Positions 27,170-34,628 of a DNA stretch of 64,000 bases are shown piece by piece. The DNA lies in NCBI RefSeq assembly GCF_008801925.2, contig NZ_CP062805.1, forward strand, positions 361,365 through 425,364. The letters are read 5' to 3'. Under the pieces are notes generated by a model. That model searched no databases. It saw nothing but the letters and a program-made list of their open reading frames with translations, and was not told the DNA's origin. This DNA comes from Cupriavidus basilensis. GTDB lineage: Bacteria; Pseudomonadota; Gammaproteobacteria; Burkholderiales; Burkholderiaceae. The position numbers and the translations under genes were made by a program. Numbering within the stretch: position 1 is the first letter of the stretch; each line of letters begins with the position of its first letter.

Positions 27170-27739
27170 TCAGTACATCGGCGCGCCATCGTTGCGGAAG
27201 GGAATGCCATCGAGCACTGCAGGTCGCGCGAAGGGAATCTCATTGTCGTCGAATCCGCCGAATCCACCCGACGGCGGTTGCGCAGGCTGCTGACGCGCCG
27301 CGCCCGAGCGTTGCGTTGGCGGAGCCGAGCGCTGCTCGCTCCCACGACGCTGCTGCGAATCCGCTCGCTCTGCGCCGGCATCGCCGTCGTCATCGTTGAC
27401 ACCCGCGCGACCACTGAGCATCTGCATTTGATCGGCGACGATCTCGGTACTGTACTTGTCCTGGCCGGACTGATCCTGCCACTTGCGCGTACGAATGCGG
27501 CCTTCGATGTAGACCGGCGAACCCTTGCGCAGGTACTGACCAGCAATTTCTGCCAGCTTGCCGAAGAACGAAATGCGATGCCATTCGGTGGCTTCCTTCA
27601 TTTCGCCGGACTGCTTGTCCTTGTAGCGATCGGTGGTCGCAATACGGATGTTTGTCACCGCGTCGCCACTGGGCATGTAACGAGTTTCAGGATCTGCCCC
27701 GAGGTTGCCCAGGAGGATGACTTTGTTGACGGATGCCAT
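27170..27739 (-). CDS. ssb: Single-stranded DNA-binding protein
   Basis: A 189-residue SSB. The OB fold is clear ([20 protein letters not shown], then [20 protein letters not shown] and [16 protein letters not shown]). A Gln/Gly/Pro-rich linker follows. The acidic tip that normally ends the protein (DDDIPF) appears as DNEIPF but is followed by about 20 extra residues ending RNDGAPMY, so partner binding through the tip may be altered. The plasmid SSB is likely to coat DNA during transfer and dampen SOS in recipients. It lies in an operon with the primase and the KfrB-like gene. Confidence 0.92.
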   Translation of the reverse strand: MASVNKVILLGNLGADPETRYMPSGDAVTNIRIATTDRYKDKQSGEMKEATEWHRISFFGKLAEIAGQYLRKGSPVYIEGRIRTRKWQDQSGQDKYSTEIVADQMQMLSGRAGVNDDDGDAGAERADSQQRRGSEQRSAPPTQRSGAARQQPAQPPSGGFGGFDDNEIPFARPAVLDGIPFRNDGAPMY

Positions 27740-27751
27740 GGTGCTTCCTAT

Positions 27752-28552
27752 TCAATGAACGAGATTGATGTTCCAGACCCACCTGTCCCAGAGCTTCTGC
27801 TCTCCGGTCCTTGGGTCCTTAATGGGATCGCCAGTCTTCTTATCGAAGGCTGGCACCTTTTCCTTGCGCAGGCGTTTGACCGCAACACGGTCACCCAGCT
27901 TGCAACCGGCTTCTGCGAGAGCGTCCTTCAGACCTTCGCCCTGCAGGGTCTTCTCGCCGGCACTCGTGTACAGCTTGACGGCAAACGAAGTGTAGGTACG
28001 AGGCCCGCCAGACTTACGGTTGGGGAACTCCATTTCGCCCCACTCGATGAGCTTGCCCACGGTGTAGGCGGAAGAGGAACCCTTTTCAGAGGAGGCGCTT
28101 CCGCCCCCTTCCCGCTCGCCGTCTTCGCGTTTGCTGCGCGATGGCTGGGCGCCATCCAAGCTACGCGTTGGCTGAAAGCGGCGCCCTCCTGCTGGCGCGT
28201 CACTACTTGTCGGCACGTCCGGCGTGAGTTCGCGCTCGGCTTGAAAAATGACGTCAGCCGCGACCTTCTCCAGCGCTTCGCCTGGATGCACGCTGACCTG
28301 TTTCCAACGAGGGATCACCTCCGGCAGCAGCTTGTCGCCATACGGCGTGCTTTGCAGCCGATGATGAAAGCCCCCAACGAAGTGGATCACGCGATCACCT
28401 TCGTCCCGAAGCAGATGGGGGACGCCGTGAACATAGAACTGCCGCTCGTTGGCGGCGCCCGTGCCGACCGGGATCGTGCTGGGAGAGGATGACCCTCTGT
28501 GTTCCGCGCTCAGAACACCGGCCACACGCTTGATGAGATTGAGCCAAGTCAT
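27752..28552 (-). CDS. Unknown protein with KfrB-like C-terminal domain
   Basis: A 266-residue protein. The last 90 residues (TYTSFAVKLYTSAGEKTLQG then ALAEAGCKLGDRVAVKRLRK) resemble the KfrB-type domain found in plasmid relaxases and accessory proteins. The N-terminal 110 residues (VHGVPHLLRDEGDRVIHFVG) form a separate globular part, joined by a charged disordered linker. It lies 13 bases before ssb and four bases after the next gene upstream, so it is part of the same operon. Function is unknown. Confidence 0.55.
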   Translation of the reverse strand: MTWLNLIKRVAGVLSAEHRGSSSPSTIPVGTGAANERQFYVHGVPHLLRDEGDRVIHFVGGFHHRLQSTPYGDKLLPEVIPRWKQVSVHPGEALEKVAADVIFQAERELTPDVPTSSDAPAGGRRFQPTRSLDGAQPSRSKREDGEREGGGSASSEKGSSSAYTVGKLIEWGEMEFPNRKSGGPRTYTSFAVKLYTSAGEKTLQGEGLKDALAEAGCKLGDRVAVKRLRKEKVPAFDKKTGDPIKDPRTGEQKLWDRWVWNINLVH

Positions 28553-28555
28553 GGT

Positions 28556-28984
28556 CTAAAGAAGGGAGCCACAGCACAAACGTCGGACCACATCGAGGTC
28601 GCAACGCAGCCTGGCATGATTGAGAATCACGTCTTGCAGGGTCTCAGGGTCGACCCCGGATACTGCGCAGACGTAGCTATATGGCAACGCGCCATTCCAG
28701 TAGCCAAAGATCCAGCCGAGCGTCATCGAGTATTCCTCCAGATCGAGAGGCCGATTGCGCATGCGGGCACGCAGCATCTCGGCACAGTCGATGAGGGACT
28801 CCGGCATGTTGTCGCCGCGCCGGCTATCGCAGGCGAGGCTGATGAGAGCGTCGACCATTTTCTCGCGCACCGCCTTGCTCCAGAGAGAAGGGTCGGGCAA
28901 CGGGTCGAGCTTGGGAGGGGGCACTACGATGGCGGCCGCCTCACCGAAGAAGTCGAGCTGCCATCCCGCTGTTGTCGTTTCCAT
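28556..28984 (-). CDS. Unknown protein
   Basis: A 142-residue protein with a helical core (LWSKAVREKMVDALISLACD, LDCAEMLRARMRNRPL-like) and no recognised motif. The ribosome site GGAG before the ATG at 28984 is buried in a perfect 9-bp stem, GGTCTCCGG/CCGGAGACC (28988-29013). It probably heads the ssb operon. Confidence 0.55.
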   Translation of the reverse strand: METTTAGWQLDFFGEAAAIVVPPPKLDPLPDPSLWSKAVREKMVDALISLACDSRRGDNMPESLIDCAEMLRARMRNRPLDLEEYSMTLGWIFGYWNGALPYSYVCAVSGVDPETLQDVILNHARLRCDLDVVRRLCCGSLL

Positions 28985-28987
28985 GAT

Positions 28988-29080
28988 GGTCTCCGGACAG
29001 GCACCCGGAGACCCGCCAGCCGGCGGATAACGGGTACCCGCGACAGGTGGAAAGCGCCGCCTCAGAGAGGCGGCAACGGA
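28988..29080 (-). promoter_or_regulatory. Hairpin leader before the 142-residue gene
   Basis: Stems in order: GGTCTCCGG/CCGGAGACC (28988-29013, covers the ribosome site), CCGCC/GGCGG around 29014-29026, CGGGTACCCG around 29031, and GCCGCCT/AGGCGGC around 29055-29073. The layout resembles the other leaders, but the GGTCGATGC core is replaced by GGATCA at the upstream gene's stop codon. Confidence 0.5.
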
Positions 29081-29389
29081 TCAGGAACGGTCGTGCGTTC
29101 CCGCTCGACGAAGCGGCGTCACCACAGCCGAGCGTTCATACGGTTGCTCGAGCGGATCTCCCACTTGATGCGATTCGTGCTTCGATTTGGATTGGGTATC
29201 CGGCATCGAAACCTTCGGCGCTGCGGGCACGGCCTTGTTCCAGACCATGGCCCGGTGATACAGGAATGACAGTCCAACGACGGTCACAAAGGCACCGACG
29301 ATGAACGACTGCGACGCCATGTACAACACCATGCAGAGCATGAAGAATTTGAATGGACGCTTGATGAGATTCGTGACAAAGGATTCCAT
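29081..29389 (-). CDS. Small membrane protein
   Basis: A 102-residue protein starting at MESFVTNLIKRPFK (ATG at 29389) with GGAGAG upstream. One long or two short membrane helices span FFMLCMVLYMASQ to FVTVVGLSFLYH; the C-terminal half is polar, basic and probably cytoplasmic. No family is recognised. Its leader ends with the conserved core at 29587-29595. Confidence 0.6.
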   Translation of the reverse strand: MESFVTNLIKRPFKFFMLCMVLYMASQSFIVGAFVTVVGLSFLYHRAMVWNKAVPAAPKVSMPDTQSKSKHESHQVGDPLEQPYERSAVVTPLRRAGTHDRS

Positions 29390-29393
29390 AGTT

Positions 29394-29605
29394 TCTCTCC
29401 AGAAACGTTGCAAGGGATTTCCTGGCAGATGCCAGGCGATGGTTCGATGCTCCGAGGGAGCAAGGAATCTCTGGAGGAACAGCTGCGCTTCAACGCGCTT
29501 GCGGCATGCAGTAGCGCATGGCGAAAGCACGCTGGCGTGGGCGGGGGACTATGAGATTGAGCGCTGCCGCCATTCGGCGCGCACTAGGTCGATGCGTCTG
29601 AACGC
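29394..29605 (-). promoter_or_regulatory. Structured leader of the small membrane protein
   Basis: CTCCAGA (29397-29403, overlapping the ribosome site) can pair with TCTGGAG (29469-29475). Further out are a GCCG/CGGC stem (29566-29578), the conserved GGTCGATGC (29587-29595) and GCGT/ACGC (29594-29605). Confidence 0.5.
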
Positions 29606-29689
29606 AGGTTTGTCACGATCCTAACGACAGAGGATCAAGGAAGGTAGGCAGAAAGCTAACCAAAACACGGTGGCTTTCCGGGAAAAACG

Positions 29690-29705
29690 CATGAGCATGC
29701 TCATG
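29690..29705. promoter_or_regulatory. Shared palindrome, copy 2
   Basis: CATGAGCATGCTCATG, a perfect 16-bp palindrome, is preceded by CTTTCCGGGAAAAACG. It lies in the divergent region between the small membrane protein operon (minus) and the coiled-coil/FlhC-like pair (plus). The same core and GAAAA flank occur at 14748 and 50100. Confidence 0.7.
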
Positions 29706-29767
29706 GTTTGAGGTCGCGTCCGCAAATTAAGGTTTGTTTATTTCTGTTTTTCGAATGTCTAATATCG

Positions 29768-29872
29768 ACCCCTAACGTTAGGGGTAAACCCCTAAATTCC
29801 CGGGCAAACGGTACCGATAAGCGAAGCATAAGCAACCAGCTTTGCACCTGTCCCGGCAAATGACACCCCTAA
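29768..29872. repeat. ACCCCTAA repeat cluster
   Basis: An 18-bp perfect palindrome, ACCCCTAACGTTAGGGGT (29768-29785), is followed by the same half-site as direct repeats at 29788-29795 and 29865-29872. It lies 115-220 bases before the coiled-coil gene in AT-richer DNA. It may be operator half-sites for autoregulation or iterons of an origin; no replication initiator is nearby. Confidence 0.65.
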
Positions 29873-29986
29873 ATGAAGAGCTTTTGCTGACCAAAAGGCG
29901 TCGCACGTTCCGTACTCTCCATGAGGACTTGACAACGCTTCTGGGCCGTAACGCTGGTTGTCAGGTTCCTTCCAAGTGAGCGAAAA

Positions 29987-31195
29987 ATGCCGCAGAAAAA
30001 AATCAAAACTGAAGACGTTCCTGCCGTGCGGGCAGACATCGTGAATTTCCCTGTGCAACCTGAGGTCTCCCGAGCGGAGATAGCCTTACGCAATGCGCTC
30101 GGGACTGTCCCAGTCAACGAGGACGCATTCAGCCGTCTTCTTCAATGTGTCCGAAACATTCAGCGCACGAAGGACAAGATCTCTCGTCTGCTCCAGGACC
30201 TTGGGGCGGACCTTCAGCTCATGCATGAATCAACGACGGAAATCGTCGCTGCTGAGTATGGCGACACCCGAGCGGCACGGTCACGCGCGCGGGAGATGTT
30301 CTTCACCATCGCTGAGGACGCACTCGACCTCACTCGTAGCCAGGCACAGCTATACCTGAGTCTCTACCATCGCTTTCTTCAGCACAACGGCGCGCTTTCG
30401 AAGCTCAATATTGGTGAACTTATGGTTCTACGCCGGCGTGACTACTCCGCGGAGGAAATTGACGCGGTCATCGAATTCAAGGAGAACGACCCGGCCTACC
30501 ATCGCAAGGACATTCGCAAGTTCGTCGAGCGGCTTCGTAAGCAGGAGGAGGAGGTTATCGACGTCCAAACCAAGTTGGACATCGCGACAGCGGAACTTGC
30601 AAGTACGGTTTCCGAGAATGCCGACAAGGATTTTGAGATTAGGCGCCTCAACACTGAGCTCGGACGATTGGCGTCAGAACGCGACGCGGATCGGGAAGCG
30701 CTGAGTCACGTACGGGAGGAGATGACCCGGCAAAACTTGAGCTACAGCGCTATCCGGATGCAGATCGATGATCTGGAGCGCGAGAAGCGAGAGCTGCAGG
30801 ACCGCATGGCGTTCTCGAAGGCCAATACCCGCCCGGAAACCGTTGAAGTGCAAGTGGTTCCGCTAGGCTACGCCTCCCTGGAAGACGCCCTGGCCGCCAA
30901 GAATGACGAACTCTCCGCGGCAAAGGCAGAGCTGGCCGATATCCAGTCGCGGCGCCAGCAGATTGAGGACGAAATCGCAGAACGCTCGTCCGTCCTGGAT
31001 AAGCGTGCGCGCGCCCGTGATGAACTCGCCAAACTGGTGACGGAATTCGAGCAAGTCGTTTCGACATTCGCGTCGGTGCAGCTCGCCGTACAGATGGCCG
31101 GAGACGTTTCCGAATTCCGCCCGGCCTTGACGGTGCTCGACAGCATCGTCTCACGTCTCCACGCCGACATTCGCTCGGCCCTGAATGCCCGATGA
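29987..31195 (+). CDS. Coiled-coil protein, probable regulator
   Basis: A 402-residue protein. Residues about 30-175 are helical and globular, with a segment (LDLTRSQAQLYLSLYHRFLQ then LSKLNIGELMVLRRRDYSAEE) that resembles DNA-binding proteins such as DUF3102. Residues about 180-390 are a long coiled coil (ELASTVSENADKDFEIRRLN and onward, heptads of Leu/Ile). The outline recalls KfrA-type plasmid proteins, though no sequence match is certain. It lies 12 bases before the FlhC-like gene and downstream of the two operator-like repeats, so it is likely an autoregulated partner of that activator. Confidence 0.55.
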   Translation: MPQKKIKTEDVPAVRADIVNFPVQPEVSRAEIALRNALGTVPVNEDAFSRLLQCVRNIQRTKDKISRLLQDLGADLQLMHESTTEIVAAEYGDTRAARSRAREMFFTIAEDALDLTRSQAQLYLSLYHRFLQHNGALSKLNIGELMVLRRRDYSAEEIDAVIEFKENDPAYHRKDIRKFVERLRKQEEEVIDVQTKLDIATAELASTVSENADKDFEIRRLNTELGRLASERDADREALSHVREEMTRQNLSYSAIRMQIDDLEREKRELQDRMAFSKANTRPETVEVQVVPLGYASLEDALAAKNDELSAAKAELADIQSRRQQIEDEIAERSSVLDKRARARDELAKLVTEFEQVVSTFASVQLAVQMAGDVSEFRPALTVLDSIVSRLHADIRSALNAR

Positions 31196-31207
31196 GAGCA
31201 AAGAGCT

Positions 31208-32383
31208 ATGCTACAGCACTCCCCCACCGCCGAGTTTGAGCGTTTGCGACTCACCAGGATGACATGCGATCGGATTCGGTCGGCAAACTATCACCTCACC
31301 GATCACCTTGCGGAACTGCTCGGCGCGCACCCTGAGCTTGAGCAGATGCTGCATATTGGCAAAGGTGGCGTCGACAAGGTCCGCAAGGCGGAGGCCACGC
31401 AACGCGATTTGATGGGCACCCCGTTCCTCGTTGTCGTGCCGACGCTCTCCGAGGTACAGGACTGGCGTTGCTTGAGTGAAAACACAACGACCACACTGGC
31501 CGTCGACACACTGCGTTCTCAGTTACCTGGCTGGACCAACGACGACAAGCTTCGCTTGTTCTACAACAATCGCCATTACATTTGGCTGATGGTCGAGTTG
31601 CTCCACGTCAGCATTCTGGCCGCGCCGCTTCTCGGGATCACCAAGGAGCTAGCAGAGTATCTGCGTTCGCTCCCGCAGCACGTCCTTGACACGGCCATTG
31701 CGCGGGTGGACTTCCCGATTTTCCGTTGGCGCCTGCATAGCAAGACTTTCTGGATCGACTTTGATTCCAGTCGGCTGGGGACCGATTCGAAAGGGCATCA
31801 CTTCCTGACCTCCACCCCGCTGCGCGCCGATCGCTTGGCGACGAAGAACAGCTGGACGAACCTCCGGTTGGAGCCATTCCAGAAGAAGGTCTACAGCGAA
31901 ATGATGGTCCGAAGCTACTGCCGCGCCTCGACTATCACATCGCTGCTGGGCATAACCTCGACACGTACCCGCAAGCTGTTCCACCTGATCCACGGAAAAT
32001 CCTCTCCCTCCGGTCAGCTACCGACGTCGACCGCCTGGTACTTCGAACATCCTACCCATCGCCTTCAGGCGACGACCATCGTCACGCTGTATCGCATTGC
32101 ATTGGCGTTCGGCGCCAATGTTCCGGAGGCATTCATCGCAGCCTACGATCTTTTTGAAAAATTCTTCGGAACTTCGTCCAAGATCTCTGCCGATCGGGCA
32201 TGTCACATTTGCCGAACCATGTCCACCGATGCGCAATTGGAATTGGCACCTTGCAGGGTATGTCGGACCCCCTATCTCATTGCAAACGCGGCGCCCCGTA
32301 TTGAACTCAGCCACGCATTCTCCTGCCCCGGCTGCAGTGGGCTACTTGGCGGTCCAAATGGCGCGGCGCGCCGGCACAAATAG
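31208..32383 (+). CDS. FlhC-like transcriptional activator with large N-terminal extension
   Basis: A 391-residue protein. The C-terminal 170 residues follow the FlhC plan: ITSLLGITSTRTRKLFHLIH then GKSSPSGQLPTSTAWYFEHP, helices with TLYRIALAFGANVPEAFIAA, and the zinc site CRVCRTPYLIANA...FSCPGC. FlhC with FlhD activates flagellar operons in enteric and beta-proteobacteria. Here about 210 residues of unknown fold precede it (normal FlhC is near 190 residues in all), and no FlhD-like gene is seen; the coiled-coil gene upstream takes that position. Inference: a plasmid-borne master activator of pilus or transfer genes. Confidence 0.7.
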   Translation: MLQHSPTAEFERLRLTRMTCDRIRSANYHLTDHLAELLGAHPELEQMLHIGKGGVDKVRKAEATQRDLMGTPFLVVVPTLSEVQDWRCLSENTTTTLAVDTLRSQLPGWTNDDKLRLFYNNRHYIWLMVELLHVSILAAPLLGITKELAEYLRSLPQHVLDTAIARVDFPIFRWRLHSKTFWIDFDSSRLGTDSKGHHFLTSTPLRADRLATKNSWTNLRLEPFQKKVYSEMMVRSYCRASTITSLLGITSTRTRKLFHLIHGKSSPSGQLPTSTAWYFEHPTHRLQATTIVTLYRIALAFGANVPEAFIAAYDLFEKFFGTSSKISADRACHICRTMSTDAQLELAPCRVCRTPYLIANAAPRIELSHAFSCPGCSGLLGGPNGAARRHK

Positions 32384-32401
32384 ATCAAAGAGGACTGAAG
32401 G

Positions 32402-32776
32402 ATGATGAGTACCGCTATTCTATTCGTTCTCGTCTTTGTAGTGCCCCCGGTCCTGGCATACATGCTCGCGCGGCAATGGGGATGAAGCGGCTGGAAGTGG
32501 GCGTTGATCTGCTTCTGCACGCATTACATCGGCCTCTTCCTGCTGTATCTGCTGCCGTCAAGGGAGACCCCAAAGCTTCAGCAGTACTGCGAGAAGCATC
32601 CCGAATGCGCAACGAATATTGGCATGGCCTGCTATTGCGGATCGCGCAGCATCCGCCTGTGGCGCGAACAACGGTTCCTCTCCATGCGGCAGCACCATAT
32701 TTGCAACCACTGCGGCCGGACCCCTTACACCACTGATGCTGAAGCCCCACCTTCAGGGGGTCAAAGTTGGCTTTAG
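32402..32776 (+). pseudogene. Small membrane/zinc protein interrupted by an in-frame TGA
   Basis: The ATG at 32402 begins a hydrophobic peptide (MMSTAILFVLVFVVPPVLAY) that stops at a TGA at 32483 after 27 codons. The same frame then continues without break for 96 codons: a second membrane segment (ALICFCTHYIGLFLLYLLP) and a cysteine-rich tail with CYCGS and CNHCGRTPYT. The two halves make sense as one 124-residue two-pass protein with a zinc ribbon, so the TGA is probably a nonsense mutation, perhaps from TGG. A TTG at 32504 could restart the second half. Alternatively the 27-residue peptide is functional by itself. Confidence 0.55.
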
Positions 32777-32913
32777 TTTGTCGTCTAGATGGTGTTCCCC
32801 TTCGTGTATGCTCACGCCGGCCGAAGGCTGGGCGCGGACTTGACTTTGCGCCCCGGACGTTAAGCTAAAAATAACGGACCGATCCCCGGCCGATTCAAAA
32901 TCAGAGAAGAAAA

Positions 32914-33927
32914 ATGCAAAACTCCAAATTCGCTTTCTCGGTCCTGGCCACGGCCACGGCGCTCACTTTGGCCGCATGTGGCGGTGGTGGTGGCGACGAC
33001 GGTGGCTCCAAGCAGGAGCCGAGTACACCAACCACGCCAACGGTTCCGCAGGCTCCGACGTCGGTGCCGCCGGCGACAACGGTCTCCGCCCCTTCGTACC
33101 CCAGTGGCGACCTGCGTCTGGCAGCGTTCAATGCCCTGAGCGACTATCGGATCAAGATGGGCGTCGGTGCCCTGAAGCAAGATACAGCCCTCGATGTTGC
33201 CGCGGACAACCACGTCGCGTACCTGAAAGCAAATTCTGCGGTTGGCCACGACGAAACTGCCGGCAAGCCCGGCTTTACCGGTGCAACTCCTTACGAACAG
33301 GGCGTAGCCGCGGGTGCCTCGAAGGACCAGTGGATCAGCCAAGCGGCAGATGGTTCCATCGGCTGCCTGGCGGACTTTAGGAACTCGGTGTATCACCTGC
33401 AGGGCATCACCAGCAACCAGGAGACGATCGGCCTTTCCATTCGTGACGGTTATTGCGTTATGAATTTTGGCGTAAAGACCGGTGCAAACGGCAGCGGATA
33501 TGGCCTCCCGCAGTGGGGTGGACAGCAAATGGCGACGAACGCCTTTGCTTATTCTCCAATCGACGCCGAAAGCGTCCCAGGAACATTCACCGCCACCGCC
33601 GAGTCGCCAAGCCCGGCACCAGATCTGCCGAGCGCAGGCCACCCTGTCATGTTCAGGGTTCCAGCTCCCAATGCAAGTGACGTGCTGACGGTCTCAAACT
33701 TTATCCTCACGGGCCCAGCGGGTAACGCAGTTCCCGCCAGAGTTCTGGTTGCCAGCGCCGCGAAGCCGAGCTCAGTCGCTTCGGCTATCTCGGATCCCTA
33801 CGTCTACAGTGGAGTGGCCTTCCTTCTCCCTACCCAACCGCTCTCGGCTGGCACTTACACCGCAACTTTCGCGGGCGCTCGCAACGGCGTAGCCATCAGC
33901 AAGTCTTGGAGCTTCACGGTATACTGA
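32914..33927 (+). CDS. CAP (SCP/PR1)-domain lipoprotein
   Basis: A 337-residue protein. The signal ends in a lipobox (LTLAAC, Cys at about residue 22), followed by a Gly/Asp and Pro/Thr linker. Residues about 65-200 form a CAP-like domain (AAFNALSDYRIKMGVGALKQ, then DNHVAYLKANSAVGHDETAG with the His that usually binds metal). A C-terminal beta-rich domain (PVMFRVPAPNASDVLTVSNF...) follows. The likely location is the outer membrane or cell surface. Similar proteins occur in beta-proteobacteria, but their role is unclear; adhesion, partner interaction or protease-like activity have been suggested for the fold. It is a single gene closed by the terminator at 33953. Confidence 0.75.
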   Translation: MQNSKFAFSVLATATALTLAACGGGGGDDGGSKQEPSTPTTPTVPQAPTSVPPATTVSAPSYPSGDLRLAAFNALSDYRIKMGVGALKQDTALDVAADNHVAYLKANSAVGHDETAGKPGFTGATPYEQGVAAGASKDQWISQAADGSIGCLADFRNSVYHLQGITSNQETIGLSIRDGYCVMNFGVKTGANGSGYGLPQWGGQQMATNAFAYSPIDAESVPGTFTATAESPSPAPDLPSAGHPVMFRVPAPNASDVLTVSNFILTGPAGNAVPARVLVASAAKPSSVASAISDPYVYSGVAFLLPTQPLSAGTYTATFAGARNGVAISKSWSFTVY

Positions 33928-33952
33928 CGTAGCGCCAAGCTGCAAAATTGGA

Positions 33953-33982
33953 AATGGCCCGCATCGATGCGGGCCATTTTCT
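33953..33982. terminator. Bidirectional terminator between CAP lipoprotein and pilus operon
   Basis: A perfect 26-bp palindrome (33953-33978, arms AATGGCCCGCATC/GATGCGGGCCATT) followed by TTTTC on the plus strand. It separates the convergent CAP gene and the 16-kb pilus/transfer operon. Confidence 0.8.
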
Positions 33983-34001
33983 CTTCTTCCGCGGGCTAGT
34001 C

Positions 34002-34613
34002 TCACTGCACTGTAGCGCCGTTATTACAAACACTGGCCGGCGCCAGGTATGTCCAAGTGAAGCACGTCCCTGGGCCGTTGCTGCCGCCGCCGGTCAAGGC
34101 CGAGTCGAACCCAGGCCCAGTAACGGCTTGAAACTGCATTGACGGTGTGCCATGAGTGATGACCCACCCGTTCACGACCGTCGACGCCCCCGGATTTCTC
34201 ACGGTGACCAGCGCAGACGTCAATGCTGCGTATCCGCCAGAAGCTTTCAACTGATCGTAGGGGACACTGCCGAACAGCACATACTCTACATTACTGCCCC
34301 CGAAACCTTGCCGGGATGTGTACGAGTATGCGTACGGGGTAGCCGCTGGAACCGGCACGCCGCCACCCGCCGCAAAGCCGCCAGCAACAAGCACAAACGT
34401 CACCGTGTTTGGCGGTGGTGGAGGCGGTGGTGGAGGTGGTGGCGGCGGGGGCGGTGCCGGAGCGCCGCAAGTGGCCAGACCATTCTGGACGAGCCAGATC
34501 TTCCCGGCAGGACAGTCTGCCACTGTCATTGGTGACGCCGGAAACGTGTACAACTGTGCGGCCGCTGTTGAGAATTCGGCAGCGAGAACGCTCGCCAAAA
34601 GAATGCGCTTCAT
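34002..34613 (-). CDS. Exported polyproline protein at the end of the pilus operon
   Basis: A 203-residue protein with an N-terminal signal peptide (MKRILLASVLAAEFSTAAA). It continues with CPAGKIWLVQNGLATCG, a run of about 17 consecutive prolines apart from one Ala, then a Gly/Thr/Tyr-rich C-terminal domain resembling pilus-tip or adhesin modules (VVNGWVITHGTPSMQFQAVT). The proline tract is built from repeated CCN triplets, so it could change length by slippage without losing frame. It follows pilV by 15 bases and may be an alternative or accessory tip protein. Confidence 0.65.
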   Translation of the reverse strand: MKRILLASVLAAEFSTAAAQLYTFPASPMTVADCPAGKIWLVQNGLATCGAPAPPPPPPPPPPPPPPPNTVTFVLVAGGFAAGGGVPVPAATPYAYSYTSRQGFGGSNVEYVLFGSVPYDQLKASGGYAALTSALVTVRNPGASTVVNGWVITHGTPSMQFQAVTGPGFDSALTGGGSNGPGTCFTWTYLAPASVCNNGATVQ

Positions 34614-34628
34614 AGATCGATCTTGCTT

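Noticed and set aside
34400-34460. Gly-codon repeat taken as a microsatellite without function
   Set aside because: On the minus strand it encodes the proline tract of an exported protein in a pilus operon, so it is a coding repeat and was kept as part of that gene.
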